DNA from: Flavobacteriales bacterium | GTDB lineage: Bacteria > Bacteroidota > Bacteroidia > Flavobacteriales > BACL11 | Direction of reading: 5' to 3' | Length of the DNA stretch: 38,200 nucleotides | NCBI GenBank assembly: GCA_014381465.1 | Contig: JACNLP010000018.1 | Coordinates: 1 to 38,200, forward strand | Part shown: in pieces, positions 17,186 through 24,571 of the stretch | Layout of the letters: the number at the start of each line of letters is the position of its first letter | How positions within the stretch are numbered: the stretch's first letter is position 1 | Program-made: the position numbers and the translations under genes | The notes under the pieces: generated by a model | What the model was told of the DNA's origin: nothing | The model's database searches: none | What the model saw: the letters and a program-made list of their open reading frames with translations, nothing else

Positions 17186-18449
17186 AATCTGGCTCATCAT
17201 AAAAAGAGAATATCTAGTAAGGGTACGGAAAAAATCTTTTATTATTATGACGATTTTAGGACCACTGCTAATGGCTGGAATTATTATTTTACCTACCTAT
17301 TTGGCCATGCAAGGCCATGATGAAAGAATCATTGCTTTACATGAGAGGGATGATTTCTTTTCTTCAAAACTTATCGATTCTGATAACTTACATTTTGTAA
17401 AAATCCCTGATCAGGAGGTCAACAGTATAAAAGCAGATTTTTCATCTACCCCTTATTATGCCCTACTTGATATTAAGGATGCTGAAAATTTTACGCTTTA
17501 CGCTAATCAGCAAGTAAGTTTGAGCGTGCAAAGTGAAATTGAGGGAAAATTATCTGATATTATCCAAAGGGAAAAACTAAAATTAGCAGGGATTGATTTA
17601 CAAATAATGGAAGGCGTTACTACTGATATAGAAGTAGAAACCATTATAATTGGAGAAGAAGGGGAAACAACTGGAAATGCAGAAGTAAGTTTCGGAATCG
17701 GTTTTATGTGCGGTATCCTTATTTATATGTTTATATTCATGTATGGCACCATGGTAATGCGTGGGGTAATTGAAGAAAAAACAAGTAGAATTGTGGAGGT
17801 AATTATTTCTTCTGTAAAGCCATTTCAGCTGATGATGGGCAAAATTTTGGGAGTTGCAATGGTGGGGCTTACCCAATTTATGCTTTGGGTAATTCTTACC
17901 CTTATTATTTCTTCTTTTGCAGAAGTACTTTTCTTTGATACTGTTACAATAGCAACAGAAAATGCAAAAATAGGAAAAGAACAATCTGTTATAATATCAG
18001 AACTCTTAAAATCCTTGGCTGGAATAAATATCCCTCAACTTATTTTCTCCTTTGTATTTTATTTTTTAGGAGGATATCTTCTTTATAGTGCCCTTTTTGC
18101 AGCAGTGGGTTCGGCAGTAGATGCAGAGGCAGATACACAACAATTTATCTTGCCAATTACTATTCCTCTTATTATTTCTTTCATTTTGATGCAGCCCGTT
18201 ATGGATAATCCGGATGGTACATTAGCTTATTGGGCATCACTTATTCCATTTACTTCTCCTATTATAATGATGGTTCGTTTACCATTTGGCGTTAGTACTT
18301 CTGAACTTGTTCTTTCCATGGTATTACTAGTAATAGGGTTTTTGGCAACCACTTTTATAGCTGGAAAAATATACCGCACTGGAATACTGATGTACGGAAA
18401 AAAAGCAAGCTATAAAGAACTATGGAAATGGATAACATATAGAGGTTAG
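17178..18449 (+). CDS. ABC-2 type transporter permease (NatB-like)
   Basis: The 423-aa membrane protein has one N-terminal transmembrane helix (about 20-43), a soluble extracytoplasmic region (about 50-170), and then five or six helices between about 172 and 400, the usual layout of YhaP/NatB-type permeases. VMRGVIEEKTSRIVEVIISSVKPFQLMMGKILG (about 191-223, the conserved ABC-2 block) is clear. It works with the overlapping ATPase as an exporter of unknown substrate. The lysine-rich end faces the cytoplasm. Confidence 0.92.
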   Translation: MNKIWLIIKREYLVRVRKKSFIIMTILGPLLMAGIIILPTYLAMQGHDERIIALHERDDFFSSKLIDSDNLHFVKIPDQEVNSIKADFSSTPYYALLDIKDAENFTLYANQQVSLSVQSEIEGKLSDIIQREKLKLAGIDLQIMEGVTTDIEVETIIIGEEGETTGNAEVSFGIGFMCGILIYMFIFMYGTMVMRGVIEEKTSRIVEVIISSVKPFQLMMGKILGVAMVGLTQFMLWVILTLIISSFAEVLFFDTVTIATENAKIGKEQSVIISELLKSLAGINIPQLIFSFVFYFLGGYLLYSALFAAVGSAVDAEADTQQFILPITIPLIISFILMQPVMDNPDGTLAYWASLIPFTSPIIMMVRLPFGVSTSELVLSMVLLVIGFLATTFIAGKIYRTGILMYGKKASYKELWKWITYRG

Positions 18450-18458
18450 AAACAAGAT

Positions 18459-18525
18459 TAATTTGGTAATTTGCTGATGCAGTAAGCAGAAATCAGGAGC
18501 TAAAACCCATAACTAACAACCAAAA
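18459..18525 (+). repeat. Octamer/heptamer element C after the ABC permease gene
   Basis: TAATTTGG, TAATTTGC and TGATGCAG (8-base period) are followed at about 18505-18525 by AACCCAT-AACTAAC-AACCAAA heptamers. The order octamers then heptamers is as in element A. Confidence 0.5.
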
Positions 18526-18724
18526 CAACAGATGGGGGGAAAAGAAATGATGAGAGAAAATCCGTAAAAGCCACTATTTTTACTCTTTCTAACTCAAAAT
18601 GTAAGCTTAAAGAAAGATAAAAATACACATCATAACATCTTGTTATTCAAAATCATAGCAACCATTTGAACAATTAAATGTTAAAAAGGTAGTTTCTTTT
18701 GTTGCTCATACTATTTGATAAGTT

Positions 18725-18732
18725 TATCTTTG
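18725..18732 (+). promoter_or_regulatory. Promoter of the major barrel protein gene
   Basis: TATCTTTG (TAnnTTTG) at 18725-18732 has a TTG at 18702-18704 about 20 bases upstream as the -33 element. The leader to the ATG at 18762 is about 22 bases. Confidence 0.65.
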
Positions 18733-18761
18733 CCCCGTATTAACCAAATAAATATTTAATT

Positions 18762-19793
18762 ATGAAAAAGAATTTACGAAACATCTTGACGCTTGCGTTA
18801 GGATTTGTAACAGTTATTGCTACTGCCCAAAGTTGGGATGCTGACTCTAGAACAAGAGTTGACATGGGTGGCGATAATGATCAGTTTACAACTGAACAAA
18901 GAATCTCTCTTGGTGCAAGCTGGGGAGGAAATGGCTGGGGTATTAATGTTAGTGGTAATGCTAACTATGACCTTGGCGGAAATGCTATTAGCTTAGATTG
19001 GAATGAAGCTTATGCTACTACTGACCTTATGGGTTATGCTACTGTAGCTATTGGTCGTCAAGCTCTTGAGTATGGAAACGGACAGTTAATCGGTGCAAAC
19101 GATTGGGCTGCTAACCCTAACACAAGAGATGGTGGTGTTTTTACTATCGCTAACGACATGATGGACCTTGATTTCGGTATTTACAATAATAATAGCGGTG
19201 CTTTGAATGAGGAAACTCAAAGTGATTATTTTGTAAATGCATCTAAATCAGATGGTGATTGGAGTGTTAACTTAACTTACATTAGTAATACTGATGAAAC
19301 TAATGCATTAGGATTAGATTTCGGTTATGCTATGATGGGTGGAGACCTTGATTTAGCTGTAAGTTATAACACAGCTACTGATAGTATTGATATGGACTTT
19401 ATGTCTTTAGGTGCTACTTACAATGTAAATGACAACATTTCTATTTCTGGTACAAGAACTACTTATGGAGATAATGGTTTCTCTTGGGGAGGTTCTAATT
19501 ATGGTGATGGAGCTGCTTCTTGGGGAACTCATGGTAATATGGGTTATTTAGGTGCTAATGATGAAGATTTATCTTTAGGTCTTACTTACGGAAGTGGTGA
19601 CTTTACATTAGGTATTGCAATGCATAAAGTAACTAATGCAAATGATGATACTTATGAAAGAAATGTTACTGAAGCTAACCTTAACTATACTATGAGCGAT
19701 AACGCTAATGTAGGTATCAGATATGCTACTGATAATAATGGTACTGCAGATGACACAAAATACATGTGGTTAACTTTATCTGTTACTCCGTAA
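18762..19793 (+). CDS. Outer-membrane beta-barrel protein, porin-like
   Basis: A signal peptide (about 1-22, ending VIATAQS) is followed by regularly alternating strands rich in Gly, Asn, Asp and aromatic residues across all 343 aa, for example AIGRQALEYGNGQLIG and LSLGLTYGSGDFTLGIAMH. The pattern suggests a 16- or so stranded porin-like barrel; the ATVAIGRQALEYGNG block resembles alginate-export or carbohydrate-porin type barrels but no firm family can be named. Codon choice is more regular (GGT, GCT, CTT) than neighbouring genes, and the gene has a good promoter and a perfect terminator, all pointing to high expression. Substrate unknown. Confidence 0.8.
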   Translation: MKKNLRNILTLALGFVTVIATAQSWDADSRTRVDMGGDNDQFTTEQRISLGASWGGNGWGINVSGNANYDLGGNAISLDWNEAYATTDLMGYATVAIGRQALEYGNGQLIGANDWAANPNTRDGGVFTIANDMMDLDFGIYNNNSGALNEETQSDYFVNASKSDGDWSVNLTYISNTDETNALGLDFGYAMMGGDLDLAVSYNTATDSIDMDFMSLGATYNVNDNISISGTRTTYGDNGFSWGGSNYGDGAASWGTHGNMGYLGANDEDLSLGLTYGSGDFTLGIAMHKVTNANDDTYERNVTEANLNYTMSDNANVGIRYATDNNGTADDTKYMWLTLSVTP

Positions 19794-19814
19794 TTAGATA
19801 AAAACACAAAATAT

Positions 19815-19844
19815 AAAAGAGCCCCTTGGGGCTCTTTTTTTTTT
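19815..19844 (+). terminator. Strong intrinsic terminator
   Basis: An 11-bp perfect stem AAAAGAGCCCC/GGGGCTCTTTT with a two-base loop and a further T-run, right after the porin-like gene. Confidence 0.92.
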
Positions 19845-19943
19845 GCATTTTATCTAGTAATAATTCTTATTTAGGAAATTAGGACTAACAAATAGCTGTT
19901 AATAACTGCAAATGGTATTTTAAGAATATAGGGCAAACATTTC

Positions 19944-19951
19944 TATCTTGC
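19944..19951 (+). promoter_or_regulatory. Possible -7 element of the small barrel gene
   Basis: TATCTTGC is close to TAnnTTTG but has one T fewer before the G. It lies 32 bases before the ATG at 19984. Confidence 0.4.
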
Positions 19952-19983
19952 AAACATTATTAATCATTTAAAAAAATAAAAAA

Positions 19984-20469
19984 ATGAAAAAAGTATTATT
20001 AACAGCAGTATTAGCAATGGGAACATTGTTTGTTTCTGCACAGGATTTCTTAGTTACTACATCTATTGAAAAAGATGCCAATGATGAGTACAGCATGGAA
20101 AGTTTTACCAATAACCTAGGTTTCGGTTACATGGTAAACGAAAAGTTTATGGCAGGTATCACAATGCAAGATGCAACTTCTGATGCTGTAGCTGATTCAG
20201 CAGGTGTAATTACTGAGTCAATTGCTTCTGAGATGCAATTATTTGGTCGTTACTACCACTCAGAAAACTTATTCGCACAACTTACAACTCCATGGGGCAG
20301 TGATGTAGAAGGTGTTTCTGCAACTGACTTAATGCGTTTAGGTGTTGGTTATTCTGTAAGTGTATGGAATGACTTAAATGTTGAGGCAAATTACTCAATG
20401 TTACTTAGTGCAGATGCTAATGAAGATAGAAAAGGGGCATTCAACTTTGGATTATCTTATAAGTTCTAA
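19984..20469 (+). CDS. Small outer-membrane beta-barrel protein
   Basis: The 161-aa precursor has a clear signal peptide (KKVLLTAVLAMGTLFVSA, cut before QDF). The mature part is about 142 aa with about eight amphipathic strands (NNLGFGYMVNEKFMAGITMQ, SEMQLFGRYYHSENLFAQL, MRLGVGYSVSVWNDLNVEANY) and ends in a terminal Phe (NFGLSYKF), the usual outer-membrane insertion signal. It resembles OmpW/OmpX-size barrels of Bacteroidota; function is unknown. It is probably a separate, well expressed unit, lying between two strong terminators. Confidence 0.8.
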   Translation: MKKVLLTAVLAMGTLFVSAQDFLVTTSIEKDANDEYSMESFTNNLGFGYMVNEKFMAGITMQDATSDAVADSAGVITESIASEMQLFGRYYHSENLFAQLTTPWGSDVEGVSATDLMRLGVGYSVSVWNDLNVEANYSMLLSADANEDRKGAFNFGLSYKF

Positions 20470-20490
20470 GAAATTAAATTCTTAGATAAT

Positions 20491-20520
20491 AAAAAAGCCA
20501 GCTTTTAGCTGGCTTTTTTT
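20491..20520 (+). terminator. Intrinsic terminator, possibly bidirectional
   Basis: The stem AAAAAAGCCAGC/GCTGGCTTTTTT (12 bp, five-base loop) ends the small barrel gene. Its A-run on the other side could also serve the convergent protease gene. Confidence 0.9.
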
Positions 20521-20523
20521 ATT

Positions 20524-20593
20524 GTCATAGCACATCTTGTTACAAGATGTGCTATCTTATCAAGTAGATTACTTCACATTCGTTTGTAATGAC
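20524..20593. repeat. GTCAT...ATGAC interspersed element with internal hairpin
   Basis: The ends are GTCAT and ATGAC. Inside is a perfect 11-bp inverted repeat AGCACATCTTG/CAAGATGTGCT (20529-20539, 20543-20553). The right part AGATTACTTCACATTCG resembles the other members of the family at 30902 and 38104. It sits between two convergent genes. Confidence 0.6.
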
Positions 20594-20609
20594 ACACTAT
20601 TTTTTGTCA

Positions 20610-22307
20610 TTAGTCAATTATGATTTTCTTCTCCACAACTCCATTATCATATATGTAGAATAGGGTTTTGTTAAATTGCTTTGGGTTTTTCACCTCTCTT
20701 CCTAAAACATCTACAATTTTTATTAATATTTTTTCTGTAGTATTTATCTCATTAAGAGTAGAAATTACAGTTGCCGAGATATTAATATTATCTAAAAATA
20801 AATTGTTCTCATAATCGTTTATATTTCTGAATTTGAGCATAAAATCATCTTCAACAGTATAATTATCCAAATTAATTATTTCCGAATTCCAATCGTTATT
20901 GCTTGAAGGAGTCCATGCAGCAGCAGTAAAAACAGGAGTAGTAGTAACTAAATTTAAACCAGATTTTTCCCATATTTTTTGCCATGTGCTTCCGCAATCA
21001 GCAGAAACCAGAATTTGCAAAGTATCCGAATAATTAGGGCTTGCAGTTGGGTCAGTCCAAAGAGCATAAGCATAGTCAAATGATAAATTAATATTATTTA
21101 AAGAAGTCAAATCCATAGGAGATAGAATCAGATCATCTACTTCTCCATTGGCTGAATAATCGGCATTATTAATGTAAATAGAAGAACTACTATTAAAGCC
21201 AGCAGTAGAAGTTATTTCCCAAGTTTTATCATTATCCGAATTATTAATACTCCAATTAGTTGGTATTGTAGCACTCTGAAAATCTTCTGTAATTGGAGGG
21301 CTAATTGGAGCACAAGGTGGTGGTGGCGGAGCACTGCCACAAAGGTTATGATTAAGTAAATTTTGTCTTGACTGATTAATGGCAGCTATCATTCTTGTTT
21401 TTTGTCCTTGAGTGAACATATTCATACAAGCATCATTAGTGTAGTCCATATAGTTCATGAACATATCTCCATCAGTATTTGTGGTATTACAAGAACTTGC
21501 ATTATGAGGAAAAGCCGGACAACCATAATTTTCTTCCTCTTGAGTTGGAGTGTCATTTACATTATCGTTTCCGCAATTTCCAAATCCTCCTCCCCATAAA
21601 TGTTCTAAATTGAGCCAATGCCCAACTTCATGTGTGGCAGTCCTTCCTTTGTTATAAGGATTTTGCACTGTTCCAATAGTTCCAAAATAACTATATCCAA
21701 TTACCACACCATCATTTTGGCCAATACCTCCAAAAGGAGGGGTAGCATATCCCAATAGCCCGCTTCCTAAATTACATACCCAAATATTCAGATAATCGGC
21801 ATTAGGCCAAGCATCTTTCCCTCCATTTGCAGCATCTTTTACAGGGTCTCCTTGCATAGAAAAAGAAGAGCTTGTTGTTTGTGTTCTAGTAATTCCGTTT
21901 GTGCTATTTCCATTAGGGTCAGTGCTTGCCAAACAAAACTCTATTTCGCAATCGGCCGCAACTGATGTCCACACAGTTGGAGTCATTATAGCATCCACAT
22001 TTGTTCTTCTAAAATCATTATTCAGCACATCAATTTGAGATTGCACCTGTGCATCAGAAATGTTTTGTTGAGGGGAGTTGTACACTACATGTACTACTAC
22101 AGGAATAGTTATTATTACTTTTTGCTGATGATTAGGATTCTCGCCTATCCACCTTAGAATATCTTTCTCTAACTTTAATCTTTCAGCTCTAATTTCAGGA
22201 TTAATTTGTTCAATTTGCTGCTGATACTCTGTTGTTCCGCATCTGTTTTGTGAAAATAATGTTGTGGTAAATAGGATTAAACTACTTAATAGGATTAATT
22301 TTTTCAT
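20610..22307 (-). CDS. Secreted M43-like zinc metalloprotease with type IX sorting tail
   Basis: The 565-aa precursor has a signal peptide (about 1-19) and a pro-region, then the metzincin catalytic domain with HEVGHWLNLEH at 226-236 (HExxH plus third His) and the Met-turn FMNYMDY about 65 residues later, typical of the pappalysin/ulilysin family. The position usually held by Gly in HExxHxxGxxH is Asn233. After a Pro-rich linker (APPPPPCAP) comes a beta-sandwich of about 165 aa, and the end (KILIKIVDVLGREV... LFYIYDNGVVEKKIIID) is a type IX secretion sorting domain. It should be exported to the surface or medium; a type IX machine must be encoded elsewhere. Substrate unknown. Confidence 0.88.
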   Translation of the reverse strand: MKKLILLSSLILFTTTLFSQNRCGTTEYQQQIEQINPEIRAERLKLEKDILRWIGENPNHQQKVIITIPVVVHVVYNSPQQNISDAQVQSQIDVLNNDFRRTNVDAIMTPTVWTSVAADCEIEFCLASTDPNGNSTNGITRTQTTSSSFSMQGDPVKDAANGGKDAWPNADYLNIWVCNLGSGLLGYATPPFGGIGQNDGVVIGYSYFGTIGTVQNPYNKGRTATHEVGHWLNLEHLWGGGFGNCGNDNVNDTPTQEEENYGCPAFPHNASSCNTTNTDGDMFMNYMDYTNDACMNMFTQGQKTRMIAAINQSRQNLLNHNLCGSAPPPPPCAPISPPITEDFQSATIPTNWSINNSDNDKTWEITSTAGFNSSSSIYINNADYSANGEVDDLILSPMDLTSLNNINLSFDYAYALWTDPTASPNYSDTLQILVSADCGSTWQKIWEKSGLNLVTTTPVFTAAAWTPSSNNDWNSEIINLDNYTVEDDFMLKFRNINDYENNLFLDNINISATVISTLNEINTTEKILIKIVDVLGREVKNPKQFNKTLFYIYDNGVVEKKIIID

Positions 22308-22324
22308 CTTATTTGTTTTTTTAG

Positions 22325-22332
22325 CAAAAATA
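22325..22332 (-). promoter_or_regulatory. -7 element of the metalloprotease gene
   Basis: TATTTTTG followed by CT on the minus strand, 17 bases before the start codon. Confidence 0.45.
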
Positions 22333-22426
22333 AATAAAAGAAAATCATTAAAATAATTATTAAAATAAAATCTTACTCATTCAAAAAAACAATTGATTTA
22401 TGTTTGTTAGAATGGTTTTGTTTTTA

Positions 22427-22434
22427 TAGATTTG
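22427..22434 (+). promoter_or_regulatory. Promoter of rplU-rpmA
   Basis: TAGATTTG fits TAnnTTTG, with a TTG at 22404-22406 twenty bases upstream as -33 element. The leader to the ATG at 22460 is about 20 bases. Confidence 0.65.
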
Positions 22435-22459
22435 CAGCCCATTTTGAAAATAAAAAATA

Positions 22460-22936
22460 ATGTACGCAATAGTTGAAATAGCAGGACAGCAGTTTAAGGT
22501 AGAAAAAGATCAACAAATTTTTGTTCACCGATTGGACTCAAAGGAAGGAGAAAAAGTAATATTTGACAATGTCCTTTTAATCGATAATGATGAAAAAGTA
22601 ATGGTTGGCGCTCCTAATGTAAGCGGTGCAAGAGTTACTGCTAAAGTTTTAGAACACCTAAAAGGAGATAAAGTAATTGTATTTAAAAAGAAAAGAAGAA
22701 AGGGTTATAGAGTAAAAAATGGCCACAGACAATATCTTTCCAAAATTGAAATACAAAAGATAGACGAAAAAACAACTACAAAAAAAGCAGTAGAAAAGAA
22801 AGCAGCAAAGCCAAAAGCAGCTGTTAAAAAAACCACTGCAAAAAAAGTAACAAAGAAAACAGCAGCTAAAAAAACAACTGCAAAGAAAACGACAAAGAAA
22901 ACAGCAGCTAAAAAAACAACTAAAAAAGCGGAATAA
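22460..22936 (+). CDS. rplU: Large ribosomal subunit protein bL21 with Lys/Ala-rich tail
   Basis: Residues 1-about 102 are a normal bL21 (MYAIVEIAGQQFKVEKDQ, VIVFKKKRRKGYRVKNGHRQ), an RNA-binding protein of the 50S subunit. The remaining about 55 residues are a histone H1-like low-complexity tail of KKTTAKK/KKTAAKK repeats, making the protein 158 aa against about 103 for most bL21. Similar tails occur in some Bacteroidota; the role is unknown but contact with rRNA is likely. rpmA follows 21 bases downstream, the usual order. Confidence 0.97.
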   Translation: MYAIVEIAGQQFKVEKDQQIFVHRLDSKEGEKVIFDNVLLIDNDEKVMVGAPNVSGARVTAKVLEHLKGDKVIVFKKKRRKGYRVKNGHRQYLSKIEIQKIDEKTTTKKAVEKKAAKPKAAVKKTTAKKVTKKTAAKKTTAKKTTKKTAAKKTTKKAE

Positions 22937-22957
22937 ATAAATTTAAACTTATAAGTT

Positions 22958-23212
22958 ATGGCACATAAGAAAGGAGCTGGTAGTAGTAAAAACGGAAGAG
23001 AGTCGCAAAGTAAACGGCTTGGAGTGAAAATATTTGGTGGGCAAGCAATTATTGCTGGAAACATTATAGTTCGCCAAAGAGGAACTGTTCATAACCCTGG
23101 AGAAAATGTAGGAATGGGAAAAGACCATACCCTTTTTGCGCTTTTGGATGGTAAAGTGAAATTTACAAAAAAAAGAAATAATAGGTCCTATGTATCGGTA
23201 GTGCCGAATTAG
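22958..23212 (+). CDS. rpmA: Large ribosomal subunit protein bL27
   Basis: This 84-aa protein lies near the peptidyl transferase centre of the 50S subunit. [20 protein letters not shown] and [29 protein letters not shown] are fully conserved blocks. The sequence begins directly with the mature form, with no cleavable N-terminal extension as found in Firmicutes. A terminator follows at 23243-23270. Confidence 0.98.
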   Translation: MAHKKGAGSSKNGRESQSKRLGVKIFGGQAIIAGNIIVRQRGTVHNPGENVGMGKDHTLFALLDGKVKFTKKRNNRSYVSVVPN

Positions 23213-23242
23213 GAGTTTTATTAATAAAAACAGATATGAAAG

Positions 23243-23270
23243 AACTCTTGATTTTATCAAGAGTTTTTTT
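23243..23270 (+). terminator. Intrinsic terminator after rpmA
   Basis: A 9-bp stem AACTCTTGA/TCAAGAGTT with a five-base loop followed by seven Ts in total. Confidence 0.85.
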
Positions 23271-23273
23271 ATG

Positions 23274-23281
23274 TAAATTTG
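23274..23281 (+). promoter_or_regulatory. -7 element of the serS operon
   Basis: TAAATTTG right behind the rpmA terminator and 24 bases before the serS ATG; it would drive the overlapping gene chain that ends with mgtE. Confidence 0.55.
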
Positions 23282-23305
23282 TGTCCTTTAAAAATAATTT
23301 AAAGC

Positions 23306-24571
23306 ATGTTACATATTCCTTATATTCGAGAGCATAAAAATGAAATTGTTCAACTACTTCAAATTAAAAATTTTGATGCAGCTACAATTTTAGATGAACT
23401 TCTAATAAAAGATGATAGTAGAAAAAATACCCAAAAAGATTTGGATAATTTACTATCGAAAGTTAATCAGTTTTCAAAACAAATTGGAGAGCTTTATAAA
23501 AGTGGAGAAGTACAAAAAGCAAATGATTTGAAAGAAGAATGTGCCGCAATAAAACAAGAGAGTAAAGTTTTACAAGGAAAATATGCTAGCTTAGAAAAAG
23601 ATATTCAGGATATACTGGTTCAAATTCCCAATGTGCCACACCCATCTGTACCAAAAGGAAGTTGTGATAAGGATAATAAATTGCTAAAAGAATCAGGAAA
23701 AAAACCAAAATTAATGGCAAATGCAAAACCGCATTGGCAACTCACCACTGATTATAATTTAATTGATTTTGAATTGGGAAATAAAATTACTGGTGCAGGA
23801 TTTCCTGTTTATAAAGGAAAAGGAGCACGATTGCAAAGGGCACTTATTTCTTATTTTTTAGATAAAAACACAAATGCAGGATATACAGAATACTTGCCGC
23901 CTCATTTAGTGAATGAAGCATCCGCTTTTGGAACTGGGCAACTTCCTGATAAAGAAGGGCAAATGTACCATGTAACGGAAGATAATTTATATTTAATCCC
24001 AACAGCTGAAGTACCAGTAACTAACTTTTTCAGAGATGTAATTGTGAAGGATTTTCCAATAAAATGCACTGCTTATACCCCTTGCTTTAGAAGGGAAGCT
24101 GGCTCTTATGGCAAAGATGTGAGAGGGCTTAATCGTTTGCATCAATTTGATAAAGTAGAGATTGTACAGATTCAACATCCTGAAAAATCCTATGAAACTT
24201 TGGACAATATGGTAAATCATGTAGCATCTATTTTAGATGAATTGGAGTTACCTTATAGAATTCTAAAACTCTGTGGTGGTGATTTGAGTTTTACTTCTGC
24301 TCTAACTTTTGATTTTGAGGTATATTCTGCTGGACAAGATAAATGGTTGGAAGTAAGTTCAGTATCCAATTTTGAGAGCTATCAAGCCAATCGGTTAAAA
24401 TTAAGGTATAAAGATAAAAACGGCAAAACCAAGTTTTGTCATACACTAAATGGAAGTGCTTTAGCACTACCCAGAATTTTTGCCGCTTTAATTGAGAATA
24501 ATCAAACAGAAAAAGGTATAGAAATTCCAAAGGTTTTACAAAAATATACGGGATTTGAAATAATTGAGTAA
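23306..24571 (+). CDS. serS: Seryl-tRNA synthetase
   Basis: The enzyme charges serine onto tRNA-Ser (and tRNA-Sec where present). Residues about 25-115 are the N-terminal coiled-coil arm that grips the long variable arm of tRNA-Ser. The class II core follows: TAEVPVTN (about 234-241), motif 2 CFRREAGSYGKDVRGLNRLHQFDKVE (about 256-281), and motif 3 with LNGSALALPRIFAALIENNQ near the end. Length 421 aa is complete. Its TAA overlaps the ATG of the next gene by one base. Confidence 0.98.
   Translation: MLHIPYIREHKNEIVQLLQIKNFDAATILDELLIKDDSRKNTQKDLDNLLSKVNQFSKQIGELYKSGEVQKANDLKEECAAIKQESKVLQGKYASLEKDIQDILVQIPNVPHPSVPKGSCDKDNKLLKESGKKPKLMANAKPHWQLTTDYNLIDFELGNKITGAGFPVYKGKGARLQRALISYFLDKNTNAGYTEYLPPHLVNEASAFGTGQLPDKEGQMYHVTEDNLYLIPTAEVPVTNFFRDVIVKDFPIKCTAYTPCFRREAGSYGKDVRGLNRLHQFDKVEIVQIQHPEKSYETLDNMVNHVASILDELELPYRILKLCGGDLSFTSALTFDFEVYSAGQDKWLEVSSVSNFESYQANRLKLRYKDKNGKTKFCHTLNGSALALPRIFAALIENNQTEKGIEIPKVLQKYTGFEIIE

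Larger units (their letters stand above)
18450..18761. other. Intergenic region, no gene found
   Basis: These 312 bases hold octamer element C, a short AACTAAC-type heptamer stretch, and the promoter of the outer-membrane protein that follows. The middle (about 18530-18690) is AT-rich with no open frame or hairpin I can support. Confidence 0.7.

Noticed and set aside
22705-23260. Long minus-strand open frames across rplU and rpmA
   Set aside because: They are antisense shadows of the Lys/Ala-rich bL21 tail and of bL27; their hydrophobic repeats mirror AAA/GCA codons.
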